This document shows positions 1-9,214 of a stretch of 64,000 nucleotides of DNA, piece after piece. The translations under genes and the position numbers were made by a program. Position 1 is the stretch's first letter. Every line of letters starts with the position of its first letter. Under the pieces are notes generated by a model. The model ran no database searches. It saw nothing but the letters and a program-made list of their open reading frames with translations, and was not told the origin of the DNA. Source of the DNA: Saprospiraceae bacterium (lineage in GTDB: Bacteria > Bacteroidota > Bacteroidia > Chitinophagales > Saprospiraceae); the NCBI GenBank assembly GCA_021739645.1, contig JAIPBL010000007.1:1-64000 (forward strand). The letters run 5' to 3'.

Positions 1-341
1 GGACGGTTTGCTGCGCAATGACAAAGGCGGCGAAAAGCATGACGACAACCATGGCGTGGACGGGTTGCTTCGCAATGACAAAGGCGGCGACAACCATGAC
101 GACAACCGGGGCGTGGACGGTTTGCTGCGCAATGACAAAGGCGGCGACAACCATAACGACAACCGGGGCGTGGACGGTTTGCTGCGCAATGACAAAGGCG
201 GCGAAAACCATGACGACAACCATGGCGTGGACGGGTTGCTGCGCAATGACAAAGGCGGCGACAACCATGACGACAACCATGGCGTGGACGGGTTGCTTCG
301 CAATGACAAAGGCGGCGACAAACGGGGCGCTAACTGGGGCA
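1..341. repeat. 57-bp tandem repeat array, about six copies
   Basis: A 57-bp unit beginning GGACGGTTTGCTGCGCAATG is repeated from the window edge, with copies starting near 1, 58, 115, 172, 229 and 286; the last is partial and diverges after about 38 bp. Copies differ at only a few positions (CATGGC versus CGGGGC, AAAAGC versus CAACC). Because 57 is divisible by three and the unit lacks stops, at least two frames stay open through it and read as 19-residue repeats containing LLRNDKGG or AMTKAA. Such strings are typical of non-coding repeats translated by mistake, so I treat the array as intergenic. It may continue beyond the left edge. Confidence 0.9.
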
Positions 342-382
342 ACATTAGAAAACTAAAACACTATTTCCACTATCTTCGCAGC

Positions 383-556
383 ATGTCAACACCTGCCAAC
401 CACCAACCTCACCAGCCTTTGCATGGCTCGTCGAAGCCGAATAGACCACATTGGCTGCTGTACCTAATCGGTGCAGTCGTTGTTTTGTTCCTCATGCAAA
501 AAGTGGGCTGCGGACCGATGCGGACGGAGGAGAAGGTGGAGTGGATTGATAGGTGA
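383..556 (+). CDS. Small single-span membrane protein, hypothetical
   Basis: A 57-residue frame beginning with ATG immediately after the repeat array. It has a polar, proline- and histidine-rich N-terminus, one hydrophobic segment (residues about 24-40, with LYLIGAVVVLFLM) and a short charged tail containing GCGPMRTEEK. Its stop lies 5 bp from the convergent lptD stop, which fits a real gene end. The frame is open upstream through the repeats to position 8, but a start at 383 yields a plain short membrane protein without repeat-derived residues. A TATCTTCG sequence lies just before the ATG, too close for an ordinary leader. Function unknown; it could also be an accidental frame. Confidence 0.4.
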   Translation: MSTPANHQPHQPLHGSSKPNRPHWLLYLIGAVVVLFLMQKVGCGPMRTEEKVEWIDR

Positions 557-561
557 AAAAC

Positions 562-3312
562 CTAAAATCCCCCAAACCCACTACTATCCTGTATCCCCTT
601 CCGGTACGGGATATTGATGAAGTCCAATTTGCCCGGTTTTACTCGAAGAAAAAAGCTGTAGGAGCCGAACTGTGGCTGCCAGGCCACGCCCATTTCCCAG
701 CAGTGGAGGTCACGGGAGAAGGAGAAGTCGGGGTAGGTGATGCGCTTGGACTGGAAGTCGTAGCCGAAGTTCCCGACGTTGATGTTCCAGTTGGGCGTGA
801 GTTTGATGGTGCCCCGGCTGGAGATGGTGTGCGTGGTGATGGCGATGGAATCCTTGCCCACATTGGTGTAGTACCGCTGCGACAGGGTGAAGTTGTGGGC
901 GATGCTGAAATTCTCGAAGAGGCTCAGGAAATCCTCCGGGCCTTCCAGGTTGGCGATGTTGGCGTCGGTGCCTTCCTCATCGTCGGTACGGGGGCGGTTG
1001 GCCACTTTCTTGTCGGTGTCCTCGCCTTTTATCAGGTCTCGCAGCCTGTTCACCGTGATGTTGGTGGTGAGAGTGGTATTCCATGAGGTGAGGTGGAGCA
1101 GCTTCCCGTTGGTTTCGATGTTCAGTTGGTTGAGGCGGCGGCCATTTGACCGGTCGAAGTCATAGGGGTCTAGCACGATGCCGAAGCGGAAGGAGGTCAG
1201 GTTGTTGAAAAAATTGGTGTTGCCGCCGATGGTCACCGTGCTCCAGTTCAGGGAATCTGCCGCAAAATTGTAGTTGCCGTTGAGAGAAATGGAGTTGAAC
1301 AACTTGACGTTTTTCAGCGTCGAATCCCGTTTGGAGAAAATCTTTGCTTCGAAAAGGTTGCTGAACCCATAGTTGACGGCCATCTGTTTTCCGCTCGTGC
1401 TCGGCTGCTCAAATCCACTGATGCGGTTGTTGTCGTAAATACTGTACCGCAACTGTTCGTCTTCCCGCAAATCTTTTTGCACCGTTTTAAAATAGCCCCA
1501 GTCGGGGTTCGTGAAATCGGGGGTGTAGTTGAACCCGAAAGTGGGGGTGATTACATGGCGCAGCCCCCTGATTTTCCCTTTTTTGAAAAGGAGTGTTCCA
1601 AATATTTTGGTGCTCATGCTGATGCCCGCATTGTACTGGCGCAACGGCTTGAAACGCCAATTCTCATTCGTGACGATATGCCCGAAATTCGTGGTGTCGT
1701 TCGTCACCTGGAATTCCGTAGAGTCGTCGTTCCATGTCGTGTCCATCTGGATGGTCAAGCTCGGGTCGAAGGTTTTGTCCTGTGTTTTAAAATACCAAAC
1801 CTCTTTGTAGCTCATGCTGGGCGAGAAGTTGAAGAACTTCAGGAGGTTGAAGCTGGTGCTGGCCGTCACGTTGTGGCGCAAGCCGAATTTGGCGCTGTCC
1901 AGCGTAGCTTGGGTGAAAAGGGTACTGTCCTTCGCCGTGAACTGGTTGCGGGCCTCCGAGGTATAGCGCATTTGCACTCGCTCGAACCATTTTTCCCCGC
2001 CTGTTTTCACCTTCCTTTTAAATGGGAAAAGGTTTTGCGTCTGGAAATTGACGGTTGGGAAGCTGATGGTCACGTTGCGGGTGTTGGTGTTCTGCGAGTG
2101 GCTGAACGCTGCGCTGAGGTCGAACGGCTTGTCGAACCGCTGGCGGTAGCTCATGTTGGAGCTGAGGGAGCTGTTCAGCCGGGCGGCGGCATCCGTGCGG
2201 TTGCTGCGCTGGTAGTTTCCGGTTTGGATGTTGATGCTGCCGCCGAGGCTTCGGTATGGGTGCGCTTTAGCGTCTTGGTTGTGCGACCATTGCAGGCTGC
2301 CTGAGGGCTGGTGCGAGATGATGCCTTCGCTGTCCTCCGTTCGCTGGTAGGCGAAATCGAGGTTTGCCCTGCCACTGTATTTGTAGCGTTTTCTGTAATT
2401 CGACAGGGCGTGGAGTCGGAATGTCCCTTTCAGGTAAATGTCGCTTGTCAGTTGAAGGTCCATGTTGTCGTTGATGGGCAGGTAGTATCCTACCCCATCG
2501 AGGCCAAATCCCCAAGCCTCGGAATACTGGTAGTTTTGGGGGAAAATCAGGCCGGTGCGCTGTCCCAATTTCAACGGAAAAAAACCAAATGGCAGCCATA
2601 GTGGCGTGGGTATATCCCCAATTATGAGGTTGCAAGGCCCAACGATGGCCACTTTGTCCTGCACGATTTTTTGTTTGTTGCTGCGGATGCCAAAGTGCGG
2701 GTGATCCAGGTCGCAGGTGGAGAAAATGGCGTTTTTGTTGTAAATCACATTTGATTTCGTCGAGTCAGTTCCAGCTCCGAAAAACTTACCTTTTTCACCC
2801 ACAATATTCAGCCCCTCCTGCTTTGTCTGCGAGTCGTAAATGACGCCCTTGTACGTCTTGTAATTGTACTTCATGCTGCTGGTCGTGAAATCCTGGGCTC
2901 CTTCGGTAAAATGGGGTTTGCCCAGCCACTCTCCGTTGGGCAACTGCTCACCGTTGGCGGACATGGTGCTCTCCTTCCAATCAATCAGGATGTAGTGCGC
3001 CTGCATGGACATTGTCTGAAACTTGACCTCAGCCTGCCCATACAAGTGTATTTGCTTGTTTTTGATGTCAAAATACATGGAATCCACCGCTGAATAATCA
3101 ATCTGGTCATCCAGGGCATCACCAGAAATCTTGATGCTGTCGAGGTTGGAAGTAGCGGAAATCGAGCCGCTGAACGGTTTGGCAGGCGGCAAAGAATCAG
3201 TTTCCGTGCGCTCATTTCCAGGGATAGGCCGCTTAAATGGAGGTGCCTGCCCTTGCAACGCAATTGCGTAAAGCATTATGAAAGAAAGAATTATGACTAA
3301 CTTTGCGGGCAA
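562..3312 (-). CDS. lptD: LptD-like LPS assembly outer-membrane protein
   Basis: Predicted outer-membrane translocon that inserts lipopolysaccharide into the outer leaflet. After a signal peptide (KLVIILSFIMLYAIALQGQA) the N-terminal part has the OstA/LptA-like beta-jellyroll, with MYFDIKNKQIHLYGQAEV followed by repeated strand motifs. The long remainder is the beta-barrel, recognisable by IPTPLWLPFGFFPLKLGQRTG and alternating aromatic strands up to a C-terminal region rich in aromatic residues. About 916 residues, usual for Bacteroidota LptD. The frame is open to 3417, but residues read there come from an ATTGGGT-type repeat, so I prefer the TTG at 3312, which starts just before the signal peptide; no ATG is suitably placed. 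It is divergent from the amidase gene. Confidence 0.85.
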   Translation of the reverse strand: MPAKLVIILSFIMLYAIALQGQAPPFKRPIPGNERTETDSLPPAKPFSGSISATSNLDSIKISGDALDDQIDYSAVDSMYFDIKNKQIHLYGQAEVKFQTMSMQAHYILIDWKESTMSANGEQLPNGEWLGKPHFTEGAQDFTTSSMKYNYKTYKGVIYDSQTKQEGLNIVGEKGKFFGAGTDSTKSNVIYNKNAIFSTCDLDHPHFGIRSNKQKIVQDKVAIVGPCNLIIGDIPTPLWLPFGFFPLKLGQRTGLIFPQNYQYSEAWGFGLDGVGYYLPINDNMDLQLTSDIYLKGTFRLHALSNYRKRYKYSGRANLDFAYQRTEDSEGIISHQPSGSLQWSHNQDAKAHPYRSLGGSINIQTGNYQRSNRTDAAARLNSSLSSNMSYRQRFDKPFDLSAAFSHSQNTNTRNVTISFPTVNFQTQNLFPFKRKVKTGGEKWFERVQMRYTSEARNQFTAKDSTLFTQATLDSAKFGLRHNVTASTSFNLLKFFNFSPSMSYKEVWYFKTQDKTFDPSLTIQMDTTWNDDSTEFQVTNDTTNFGHIVTNENWRFKPLRQYNAGISMSTKIFGTLLFKKGKIRGLRHVITPTFGFNYTPDFTNPDWGYFKTVQKDLREDEQLRYSIYDNNRISGFEQPSTSGKQMAVNYGFSNLFEAKIFSKRDSTLKNVKLFNSISLNGNYNFAADSLNWSTVTIGGNTNFFNNLTSFRFGIVLDPYDFDRSNGRRLNQLNIETNGKLLHLTSWNTTLTTNITVNRLRDLIKGEDTDKKVANRPRTDDEEGTDANIANLEGPEDFLSLFENFSIAHNFTLSQRYYTNVGKDSIAITTHTISSRGTIKLTPNWNINVGNFGYDFQSKRITYPDFSFSRDLHCWEMGVAWQPQFGSYSFFLRVKPGKLDFINIPYRKGIQDSSGFGGF

Positions 3313-3374
3313 ATCTTTGGATTGAAGTTTGTTTGAACGCTGGTATTGTGGAATGAATCGCTCGGCTGACTCAG

Positions 3375-3459
3375 TTGGGTATTGAAAATGGGCATTATGT
3401 ATTGGGTATTGAAGCACTTCCTACAATTTCCAATTACTAATACCAAATACCCAATATCC
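3375..3459. repeat. Inverted tandem-oligomer element (ATTGGGT type)
   Basis: TTGGGTATTG occurs at about 3375 and again within TATTGGGTATTG at about 3400. The complementary arm CCAATTACTAATACC / AAATACCCAATATCC lies at 3430-3459, so the segment can fold into a hairpin. It lies between the divergent lptD and amidase genes and extends the open lptD frame artificially (the spurious residues include LQYPIHN and FQYPTES). It shares architecture with the elements near 9.3, 14.6, 14.85, 33.2 and 41.06 kb. Confidence 0.7.
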
Positions 3460-3491
3460 TTCCTCCACCCTGAACCTTATTTATCTTCAAA

Positions 3492-4982
3492 ATGAAGGCT
3501 ATCTATTTCCTTCCAACGCTGCTGCTGTTCTGCTCCGCTTGGAGTTTGCCAAAACTTAACAACGCCGCCGAATGCGAAAAGGGCGGCCACCTAGTGGCGG
3601 GCAAAATTATCAAAGCTGCAACAAACAGCCCATACTTTCTCAATATGCCTGCCGAGGCAGATACTTTGGGTACTCCCGAACTGACCATTTATCGCAGAAA
3701 AGGCGGGTTAAGCATAAATACGGTCGTCATTGACCCAGGGCACGGTGGTCACGACCCCGGTTGCCACGGCAGAAACACCAAAGAAAAACATGTCTGCCTC
3801 GCCGTCGGCAAATACTTTGCGGAGGCTATCAAGGACAATTTCCCGGATGTGAACGTCATCATGACCCGCTCGACGGACGTCTTCATCCCCCTGAACGAAC
3901 GTGCTGCCATTGCCACCCGAAACAAAGCGGACTTGTTCATTTCCATCCATTGCAACGCTATCCCCAATGCCAATAGGACAGTGGGTACTGAGACTTACGT
4001 GCTCGGCCTCCACGCCACCAATGCCAACCTTGAAGTGGCCAAACGGGAGAACGAATCCATCTTGTTGGAGGAAGATTATCAAAAAAACTATGACGGCTAC
4101 GACCCCAATTCACCAGAGGCACACATTATTTTATCAATGTTCCAGAATGCCTTTTTGGAGCAGAGCCTCCGCTTTGCTGATAAAGTGCAAAACCACTCCA
4201 ACATCATTGCAAAGCGCAAAAATCGGGGTGTAAAACAAGCAGGATTCCTGGTACTCCGCCATGCTACCATGCCCAGTGTTTTGGTGGAAACAGGTTTTTT
4301 GACCAATGCAGCCGAAGAGGCATATCTAAGAACTAATACAGGTCAAAAAGCAATGGCCAATGCGCTGTTGTCAGCTTTCAGCGAATACAAATCAGAGATG
4401 GAAGGCAGTGCCCCAGCGCGACTTGCCATGCTCAACTCGACGGATTCGGAAGATGGAAACGACACAGCGACACTTGACGATGAAAAAGCAACAACAGCGG
4501 AAGAAACTACATTTGTGAAACCTGTCAAGCAACAAGAATCAACGCCACTTACCAATTCCAAACCTGAAAAAACGAAGCCCCAGGTCGCCGTTGAGGAGCC
4601 CCAAAAGTCAACAAAACCTGCCACGGAGGTGGTTAATTTACCAATGGACAAACAGGCTCGGACAAATGGCTACACAAAAATTTTAGTTGAAATACCAGTC
4701 TCAGAGTCAACGCCAATCAATGAAAAACCGATTATTCAAAACGCTGACATTCAATACCGTGTACAGTTGGCGGCCTCGCCGAAACAGCTTGATGTGAACA
4801 CAGGGAAATGGGCACGGGTGGATTATTTGATTCAAGTAATTGAAGAAAATGGCCTGTTTAAATACCAAGTCATTAATTTCGCCACCCAAGAAGAAGCAAC
4901 TGCTGCCAAAACAAAGCTCCGAGCCATCGGTTTTAGTGATGCCTTTGTTGTTTCTTATCAAAATGGCACAAGGCTAAAATAA
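3492..4982 (+). CDS. N-acetylmuramoyl-L-alanine amidase with C-terminal SPOR-like domain
   Basis: Zinc-dependent cell-wall amidase (Amidase_3/AmiC type) that cleaves the bond between muramic acid and the stem peptide in the periplasm. A signal peptide covers residues 1-20. The catalytic domain starts at about residue 77 with VVIDPGHGGHDPG (zinc ligand His84), continues with the glutamate in TKEKH (Glu98), then ISIHCNA (second His) and VLVETGFLTN (catalytic Glu). A Thr/Lys/Glu-rich linker follows, and the last 75 residues (YRVQLAASPKQ to AFVVSY) resemble a SPOR peptidoglycan-binding domain. The following MCE gene starts 81 bp downstream on the same strand, and this amidase/MCE pair is familiar in Bacteroidota. 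Confidence 0.93.
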   Translation: MKAIYFLPTLLLFCSAWSLPKLNNAAECEKGGHLVAGKIIKAATNSPYFLNMPAEADTLGTPELTIYRRKGGLSINTVVIDPGHGGHDPGCHGRNTKEKHVCLAVGKYFAEAIKDNFPDVNVIMTRSTDVFIPLNERAAIATRNKADLFISIHCNAIPNANRTVGTETYVLGLHATNANLEVAKRENESILLEEDYQKNYDGYDPNSPEAHIILSMFQNAFLEQSLRFADKVQNHSNIIAKRKNRGVKQAGFLVLRHATMPSVLVETGFLTNAAEEAYLRTNTGQKAMANALLSAFSEYKSEMEGSAPARLAMLNSTDSEDGNDTATLDDEKATTAEETTFVKPVKQQESTPLTNSKPEKTKPQVAVEEPQKSTKPATEVVNLPMDKQARTNGYTKILVEIPVSESTPINEKPIIQNADIQYRVQLAASPKQLDVNTGKWARVDYLIQVIEENGLFKYQVINFATQEEATAAKTKLRAIGFSDAFVVSYQNGTRLK

Positions 4983-5063
4983 CTGTAATCAGTCGTATCT
5001 CAAAAATTTGGGGGAGCCATCATCGGTCAGCCAAATAGTTTTGGCAATCACTTACTATCAACA

Positions 5064-6098
5064 ATGCGCAAAGAAGTCAAAATCGCAATTTTCTCCATCA
5101 TCACGGTGGCAATGGCCATTTGGGGCTACAAGTACCTTAAAGGTTTCAATATTTTAAGTAAAAAACTGGTGGTGTATGCCACCTATGAGCGGGTGGACGG
5201 GCTGCGCATCTCCACGCCCATCTTGATAAATGGCCTTCAAGTCGGACTCGTCTCCGATATTTTTCAAGACAGTGAAAACCCCAATAAAATCACCGCTGAA
5301 TTGCATTTGGACAACGGCACACGGGTGCCAAAATCTACCGTGGCTACCATCGTTTCCGACGGCCCGATGGGCGGTACACATGTTGACTTGATTTTCGCAG
5401 GCATCTGCAACGGCGATGATTGTGCAAAGGACGGCGAATATTTGAAAGGCTTCACCAAAGGCCTGCTGGCTTCCATGGTCACTCCCGACGAGATGCGGCT
5501 TTATGTTGACCAACTCAACGGAGGCTTGAAGGATATGCTCGACACACTTTCCGACCGCCTGAAAAACAGCAAAGAAATCAATCAAAGTGTTGAAGATGCC
5601 AGGGTAACCCTAGCCAATTTGCGGAGCACGACCGACCGCCTGGACAAGATGATGGCAAACTCTGCTGGCTCGGTAGAACGAAGCATCAAAAACATTGAGT
5701 CCATTACTGGAAACCTCAAGGAAAGCAACCAGCAAATCAAGAATATTTTGGCAAATGCGGAGGGTATTTCCAAAGACCTAAAAGATGCCGACGTGTCTGG
5801 CCTTGTCGGTGAAACGAAGGTGACGATGCAAAAGCTGCAATCCACCTTGGCCAGTAGCGACAAAGCCATTGCCGACCTCAGCGGCCTTTTGCAAAGCCTA
5901 AAATCAGGTGATGGCGCTATCCCGATGTTGCTGAACGACAAGGAATTTGCCTCCAATTTGGAGACCACCATCAAAAACATGGATTTTCTTTTGCGGGACC
6001 TACGCCTGCACCCCGAGCGCTACCGTCGTATTTTGTCGAAGAAAAAAATGGAGTACGAGTATGAGCCTGTGGAAAACGACCCGGCGTTCAAGAACTAA
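5064..6098 (+). CDS. MlaD/MCE-family lipid-transport protein
   Basis: Single-pass inner-membrane protein with a periplasmic MCE domain, the substrate-binding part of phospholipid transport systems of the Mla type. An N-terminal membrane span (VKIAIFSIITVAMAIWGYKYL) is followed by the MCE domain at residues about 35-120 (YERVDGLRISTPILINGLQVG, then VATIVSDGPMGGTHVDL). The rest is a long alpha-helical, coiled-coil-prone tail typical of the family. No mlaE, mlaF, mlaB or mlaC gene lies beside it, so the permease and ATPase must be encoded elsewhere. It is probably co-transcribed with the amidase upstream. Confidence 0.88.
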   Translation: MRKEVKIAIFSIITVAMAIWGYKYLKGFNILSKKLVVYATYERVDGLRISTPILINGLQVGLVSDIFQDSENPNKITAELHLDNGTRVPKSTVATIVSDGPMGGTHVDLIFAGICNGDDCAKDGEYLKGFTKGLLASMVTPDEMRLYVDQLNGGLKDMLDTLSDRLKNSKEINQSVEDARVTLANLRSTTDRLDKMMANSAGSVERSIKNIESITGNLKESNQQIKNILANAEGISKDLKDADVSGLVGETKVTMQKLQSTLASSDKAIADLSGLLQSLKSGDGAIPMLLNDKEFASNLETTIKNMDFLLRDLRLHPERYRRILSKKKMEYEYEPVENDPAFKN

Positions 6099-6109
6099 AA
6101 TTAAGGTTT

Positions 6110-6784
6110 TTAAGCTCGGCCATTTCTTTTTCCCAATCCCAGCGATTTGTCCCACCAGCCCGTTTTGGAAATTGGAAAGCGAGCTTGAAAGGCATAAATC
6201 ACCATCGCCAGCAGCACTCCAAGTATGCTACCAGCATACACATCTGGCCAAAAATGCTGCACGAGGTAAATCCTGGAAATGCCCACCAACAGTGCCAACG
6301 AAAAAAGCCCAACTGCGTAGCTTTTTTTTGTAGGAAGTAAAAATACAAGCAAGCTGTACAAGGCAAAAGCTGACGTCGTGTGCCCCGACGGGAAACTTGT
6401 AGCACCCGAATGCAATTCAACACCATCCAATAAATTGAGGCTATCCAGCAAGTTTTGTTTCGTAAAAAAAGCCATCGGTCGGTCGAAGGCGAAGGCAGCC
6501 TTGAGGGAAAAACTGACTAGCATCACGGTTATTCCAGTAATGGCCACCAACAGCGTGTACCTGAATCGAATCAACAATGCCGTCAGTCCAATTACAATGT
6601 AGGCATAGCCCTCGCCAAAATGGGTGACTATTTTAAACGCTTCGTTCAGAAATGGCGACCGGTTTTCGCTAAAAAAGAAAATCGCATCCACCTTATTGGT
6701 TTGGAACAAATAAACTCCGCCAACGAAAATGAACAAACTTAAAAGCAAGAAGAAAAACCTATTTTCTTGGACTGTTTTTACCAT
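6110..6784 (-). CDS. PAP2-family membrane phosphatase
   Basis: Predicted integral-membrane phosphatidic-acid/undecaprenyl-diphosphate phosphatase type enzyme of 224 residues with about six membrane spans. All three motifs of the superfamily are present: KAAFAFDRP (KxxxxxxRP), FPSGHTTS (PSGH), and SRIYLVQHFWPDV (SRxxxxxHxxxD). These position the catalytic histidines on the outer membrane face. A substrate cannot be assigned from sequence; lipid A, undecaprenyl pyrophosphate and phosphatidic acid are all possible. I chose the ATG at 6784 over a GTG at 6793. Convergent with the MCE gene, 11 bp apart. Confidence 0.9.
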   Translation of the reverse strand: MVKTVQENRFFFLLLSLFIFVGGVYLFQTNKVDAIFFFSENRSPFLNEAFKIVTHFGEGYAYIVIGLTALLIRFRYTLLVAITGITVMLVSFSLKAAFAFDRPMAFFTKQNLLDSLNLLDGVELHSGATSFPSGHTTSAFALYSLLVFLLPTKKSYAVGLFSLALLVGISRIYLVQHFWPDVYAGSILGVLLAMVIYAFQARFPISKTGWWDKSLGLGKRNGRA

Positions 6785-6868
6785 GCAAATCACTTTTTTT
6801 GGGCAAAGTTGAGCCTTTTTGATTCAAAACGAACGATGAAAAGCATCTTCTCTGCATCTTTGAGCCTC

Positions 6869-7471
6869 ATGGAAATAACAACCGCAGAATACAAAGGGAC
6901 TTTCATCAAAGTGGAAGATTGCCCAGCCTCAAAACTTCCAGAGTTCGCCTTCATCGGCCGCTCCAACGTCGGCAAGTCTTCGCTGATAAACATGCTGACC
7001 GGGCGAAAAGGCTTGGCACACGTCTCCAACACACCCGGCAAGACCCAAACCATCAATTTCTTCAACATCAACGAAACTTGGCATTTGGTGGACCTTCCCG
7101 GTTACGGCTATGCCAAAACTAGCAAGAAAATCAGGGCAGGTTTCGGGCCAATGATTGAGAATTATTTGCTGCATCGAGAGGCTCTTGTCTGTTGTTTCGT
7201 GCTAATTGATTCCAATATCGAACCCCGTAAAAACGACCTTGAATTTTTGGGCTTTTTGGGTGAAAATCAAGTCCCGTTCGTCATCGCCTACACCAAATGT
7301 GACCGCCTCTCGAAAACACAACTGGAACGACGGCTGACCGCATTCCGAAATGCGTTGCTGGAAACATGGGAGGCCCTTCCTCAGGAGTTCATCACCTCTT
7401 CCCAGTACAGCAATGGCCGGGACGAGGTGCTGAATTTTATCCAAGAAACTAGTAAAACTGCGCTAAAATAG
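6869..7471 (+). CDS. engB: Ribosome biogenesis GTPase YsxC/EngB
   Basis: Essential GTPase needed for assembly of the large ribosomal subunit. G1 is GRSNVGKSS (residues about 30-38), G2 lies in the NTPGKTQT segment, G3 is DLPGYGYAK and G4 is TKCD. A start at ATG 6869 gives 200 residues, the usual EngB length beginning MEITTAEYKG. Upstream in-frame starts at 6836 (ATG) and 6767 would add residues not typical of the family. A CATCTTTG box lies just upstream of the chosen ATG, which would give an almost leaderless message. pyrF follows after 21 bp. Confidence 0.95.
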   Translation: MEITTAEYKGTFIKVEDCPASKLPEFAFIGRSNVGKSSLINMLTGRKGLAHVSNTPGKTQTINFFNINETWHLVDLPGYGYAKTSKKIRAGFGPMIENYLLHREALVCCFVLIDSNIEPRKNDLEFLGFLGENQVPFVIAYTKCDRLSKTQLERRLTAFRNALLETWEALPQEFITSSQYSNGRDEVLNFIQETSKTALK

Positions 7472-7492
7472 CATCCAACTACGAATTTTGCC

Positions 7493-8311
7493 ATGACTCG
7501 ACAACAACTCTTCGAGCAAATTTTAGCCAAAAAATCCTTCCTCTGCGTGGGTTTGGACAGCGATTTGTCCAAGCTACCGAAGCATTTGCTGAAGTACGAC
7601 GACCCCATTTTTGAGTTCAACCGCCAAATCATCGAAGCCACGCAAGACCTTTGCGTGGCTTACAAACCCAACCTCGCCTTCTACGAATCACAGGGCTGGG
7701 AGGGCTGGCGGACGCTCGAAAAAACGATGGCGCTCATCCCCGATGACATCTTCACCATCGCAGACGCCAAGCGGGGCGACATCGGCAACACTTCCACGCA
7801 ATACGCCAAGGCTTTTTTTGAAAAAATGAACTTTGACGCCGTGACCGTAGCACCGTACATGGGCGAGGACAGCGTGAAGCCCTTCCTCGATTTTGAGGGA
7901 AAATGGGTCATCCTGCTGGCATTGACGTCAAACAAGGGCAGCTTCGACTTTCAGTTTGCGGCGCAAGAAAACGGCGAACCGCTTTTTGAAAAAGTGATGA
8001 AAAAAGCGCAAACTTGGGGAAGCCCCGGTAATTTAATGTTCGTGACCGGAGCGACGCATCCCGAAAAATTCAAGGAAATCCGGCAGATAGCACCCGACAA
8101 TTTCCTGCTCGTTCCGGGCATCGGGGCGCAGGGTGGCGAACTGGAAAAGGTGTGCGAATTTGGGCTGAACAGCCAATGTGGGCTGTTGGTCAATTCCTCA
8201 CGGGGCATCATCTTTGCAAGCAACGGCGAAGATTTTGCCGAAAAAGCCAGGGCTGCTGCCCTCGAAATTCAGGGACAGATGGCGCAAGTTTTGGCTAAAC
8301 ATTTTCGTTAA
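7493..8311 (+). CDS. pyrF: Orotidine 5'-phosphate decarboxylase
   Basis: Catalyses the last step of de novo UMP synthesis. It is the longer (type 2, about 270 residues) form used by many Bacteroidota and actinobacteria. The substrate-binding start FLCVGLDSD and the catalytic segment [11 protein letters not shown] (Asp91, Lys93, Asp96) are present, as is the phosphate-binding [11 protein letters not shown] region. It sits 21 bp after engB and 33 bp before the DUF6089 gene, all on the same strand, so the three may share a transcript. Confidence 0.96.
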   Translation: MTRQQLFEQILAKKSFLCVGLDSDLSKLPKHLLKYDDPIFEFNRQIIEATQDLCVAYKPNLAFYESQGWEGWRTLEKTMALIPDDIFTIADAKRGDIGNTSTQYAKAFFEKMNFDAVTVAPYMGEDSVKPFLDFEGKWVILLALTSNKGSFDFQFAAQENGEPLFEKVMKKAQTWGSPGNLMFVTGATHPEKFKEIRQIAPDNFLLVPGIGAQGGELEKVCEFGLNSQCGLLVNSSRGIIFASNGEDFAEKARAAALEIQGQMAQVLAKHFR

Positions 8312-8344
8312 GGCATTTTTCAACTTGACTTCATTCCAATTTTT

Positions 8345-9214
8345 ATGAAAAACATCATTCAAATCCTCGCCCTTTCGCTGCTGCCGATGGCGGCATTTGC
8401 ACAACATTTGGAAGCTGGCATCCTGATTGGCGGCGCCAATTACGTCGGCGATTTGTCCAACAACTCCAGCAACCTCTATTTGAAAGAAACCAAACTGGCC
8501 GCAGGTGCTTTCGTTCGCCAAAACTTCAATGACTTGTTCGCCGTTAAACTTGGCTTCAACTGGGCCAGAATTTCTGGTCAAGATGCCAACGTGCGCAACG
8601 ATGATTACGTCCACGACCGCAACCTGAGTTTCCGCTCTAGTCTCCTGGAGCTTTCGCTGGTCGGTGAGTGGAATATCCTGGGCTACCAACCTTACGGCTT
8701 GGCTCGTCCGTTCTCTCCCTATCTTTTTGCTGGAATTGCAGGTACGAAGTTTAATCCAAAAGCCCGCTACCTTGGCAACTGGGAAGAATTGCAACCTCTC
8801 GGCACGGAAGGCCAAGGCATGGCTGGATTTGATTCGCCGTACAAGCGTTTTGCTTTTGCAATCCCCTTCGGTGTGGGTGTGAAATATGCCCTCACCGACC
8901 GCATCAACCTCGGCCTCGAACTCGGCGCTCGGCCTACTTTTACCGATTACCTCGATGATGTGAGCGGTGACTATGTCTCCTACACTGAACTCATGGCTGG
9001 CAACGGTCAACTTGCCGCCGCCCTCGGTAATCGCACAGGCGAGTTGAATGAAAATGGCGAACCTGCCATTGTGCCAACTGGTACACAGCGTGGCGACAAT
9101 GCCAAGAAAGATTGGTATTTTATCGTTGGCATCACTGCCTCCTACAATTTCCTCGACAACGGCCTCATGGGCGGCAGGAAGCGGGGGAAACGCAGGGCGG
9201 GTTGCTATAATTAG
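8345..9214 (+). CDS. DUF6089-type outer-membrane beta-barrel protein
   Basis: Secreted protein of 289 residues with a signal peptide ending MAAFAQ. It then has the family-typical LEAGILIGGANYVGDL, the strand pairs FAVKLGFNWARISGQDAN and PFSPYLFAGIAGTKFNPKA, and FGVGVKYALTDRINLGLELG. These alternating hydrophobic/aromatic strands indicate a small outer-membrane barrel. The family is widespread in Bacteroidota and has no established function known to me. A strong terminator embedded in an inverted repeat element follows at 9213-9386. Confidence 0.8.
   Translation: MKNIIQILALSLLPMAAFAQHLEAGILIGGANYVGDLSNNSSNLYLKETKLAAGAFVRQNFNDLFAVKLGFNWARISGQDANVRNDDYVHDRNLSFRSSLLELSLVGEWNILGYQPYGLARPFSPYLFAGIAGTKFNPKARYLGNWEELQPLGTEGQGMAGFDSPYKRFAFAIPFGVGVKYALTDRINLGLELGARPTFTDYLDDVSGDYVSYTELMAGNGQLAAALGNRTGELNENGEPAIVPTGTQRGDNAKKDWYFIVGITASYNFLDNGLMGGRKRGKRRAGCYN

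Noticed and set aside
1-341. CRISPR array
   Set aside because: The units are contiguous tandem copies with no unique spacers between them, and no cas genes are nearby.
8-556. One 182-residue protein spanning the tandem repeats and the small membrane segment
   Set aside because: Two frames are open through the 57-bp repeats, and the translated strings are typical repeat artefacts; only the part from 383 looks protein-like.
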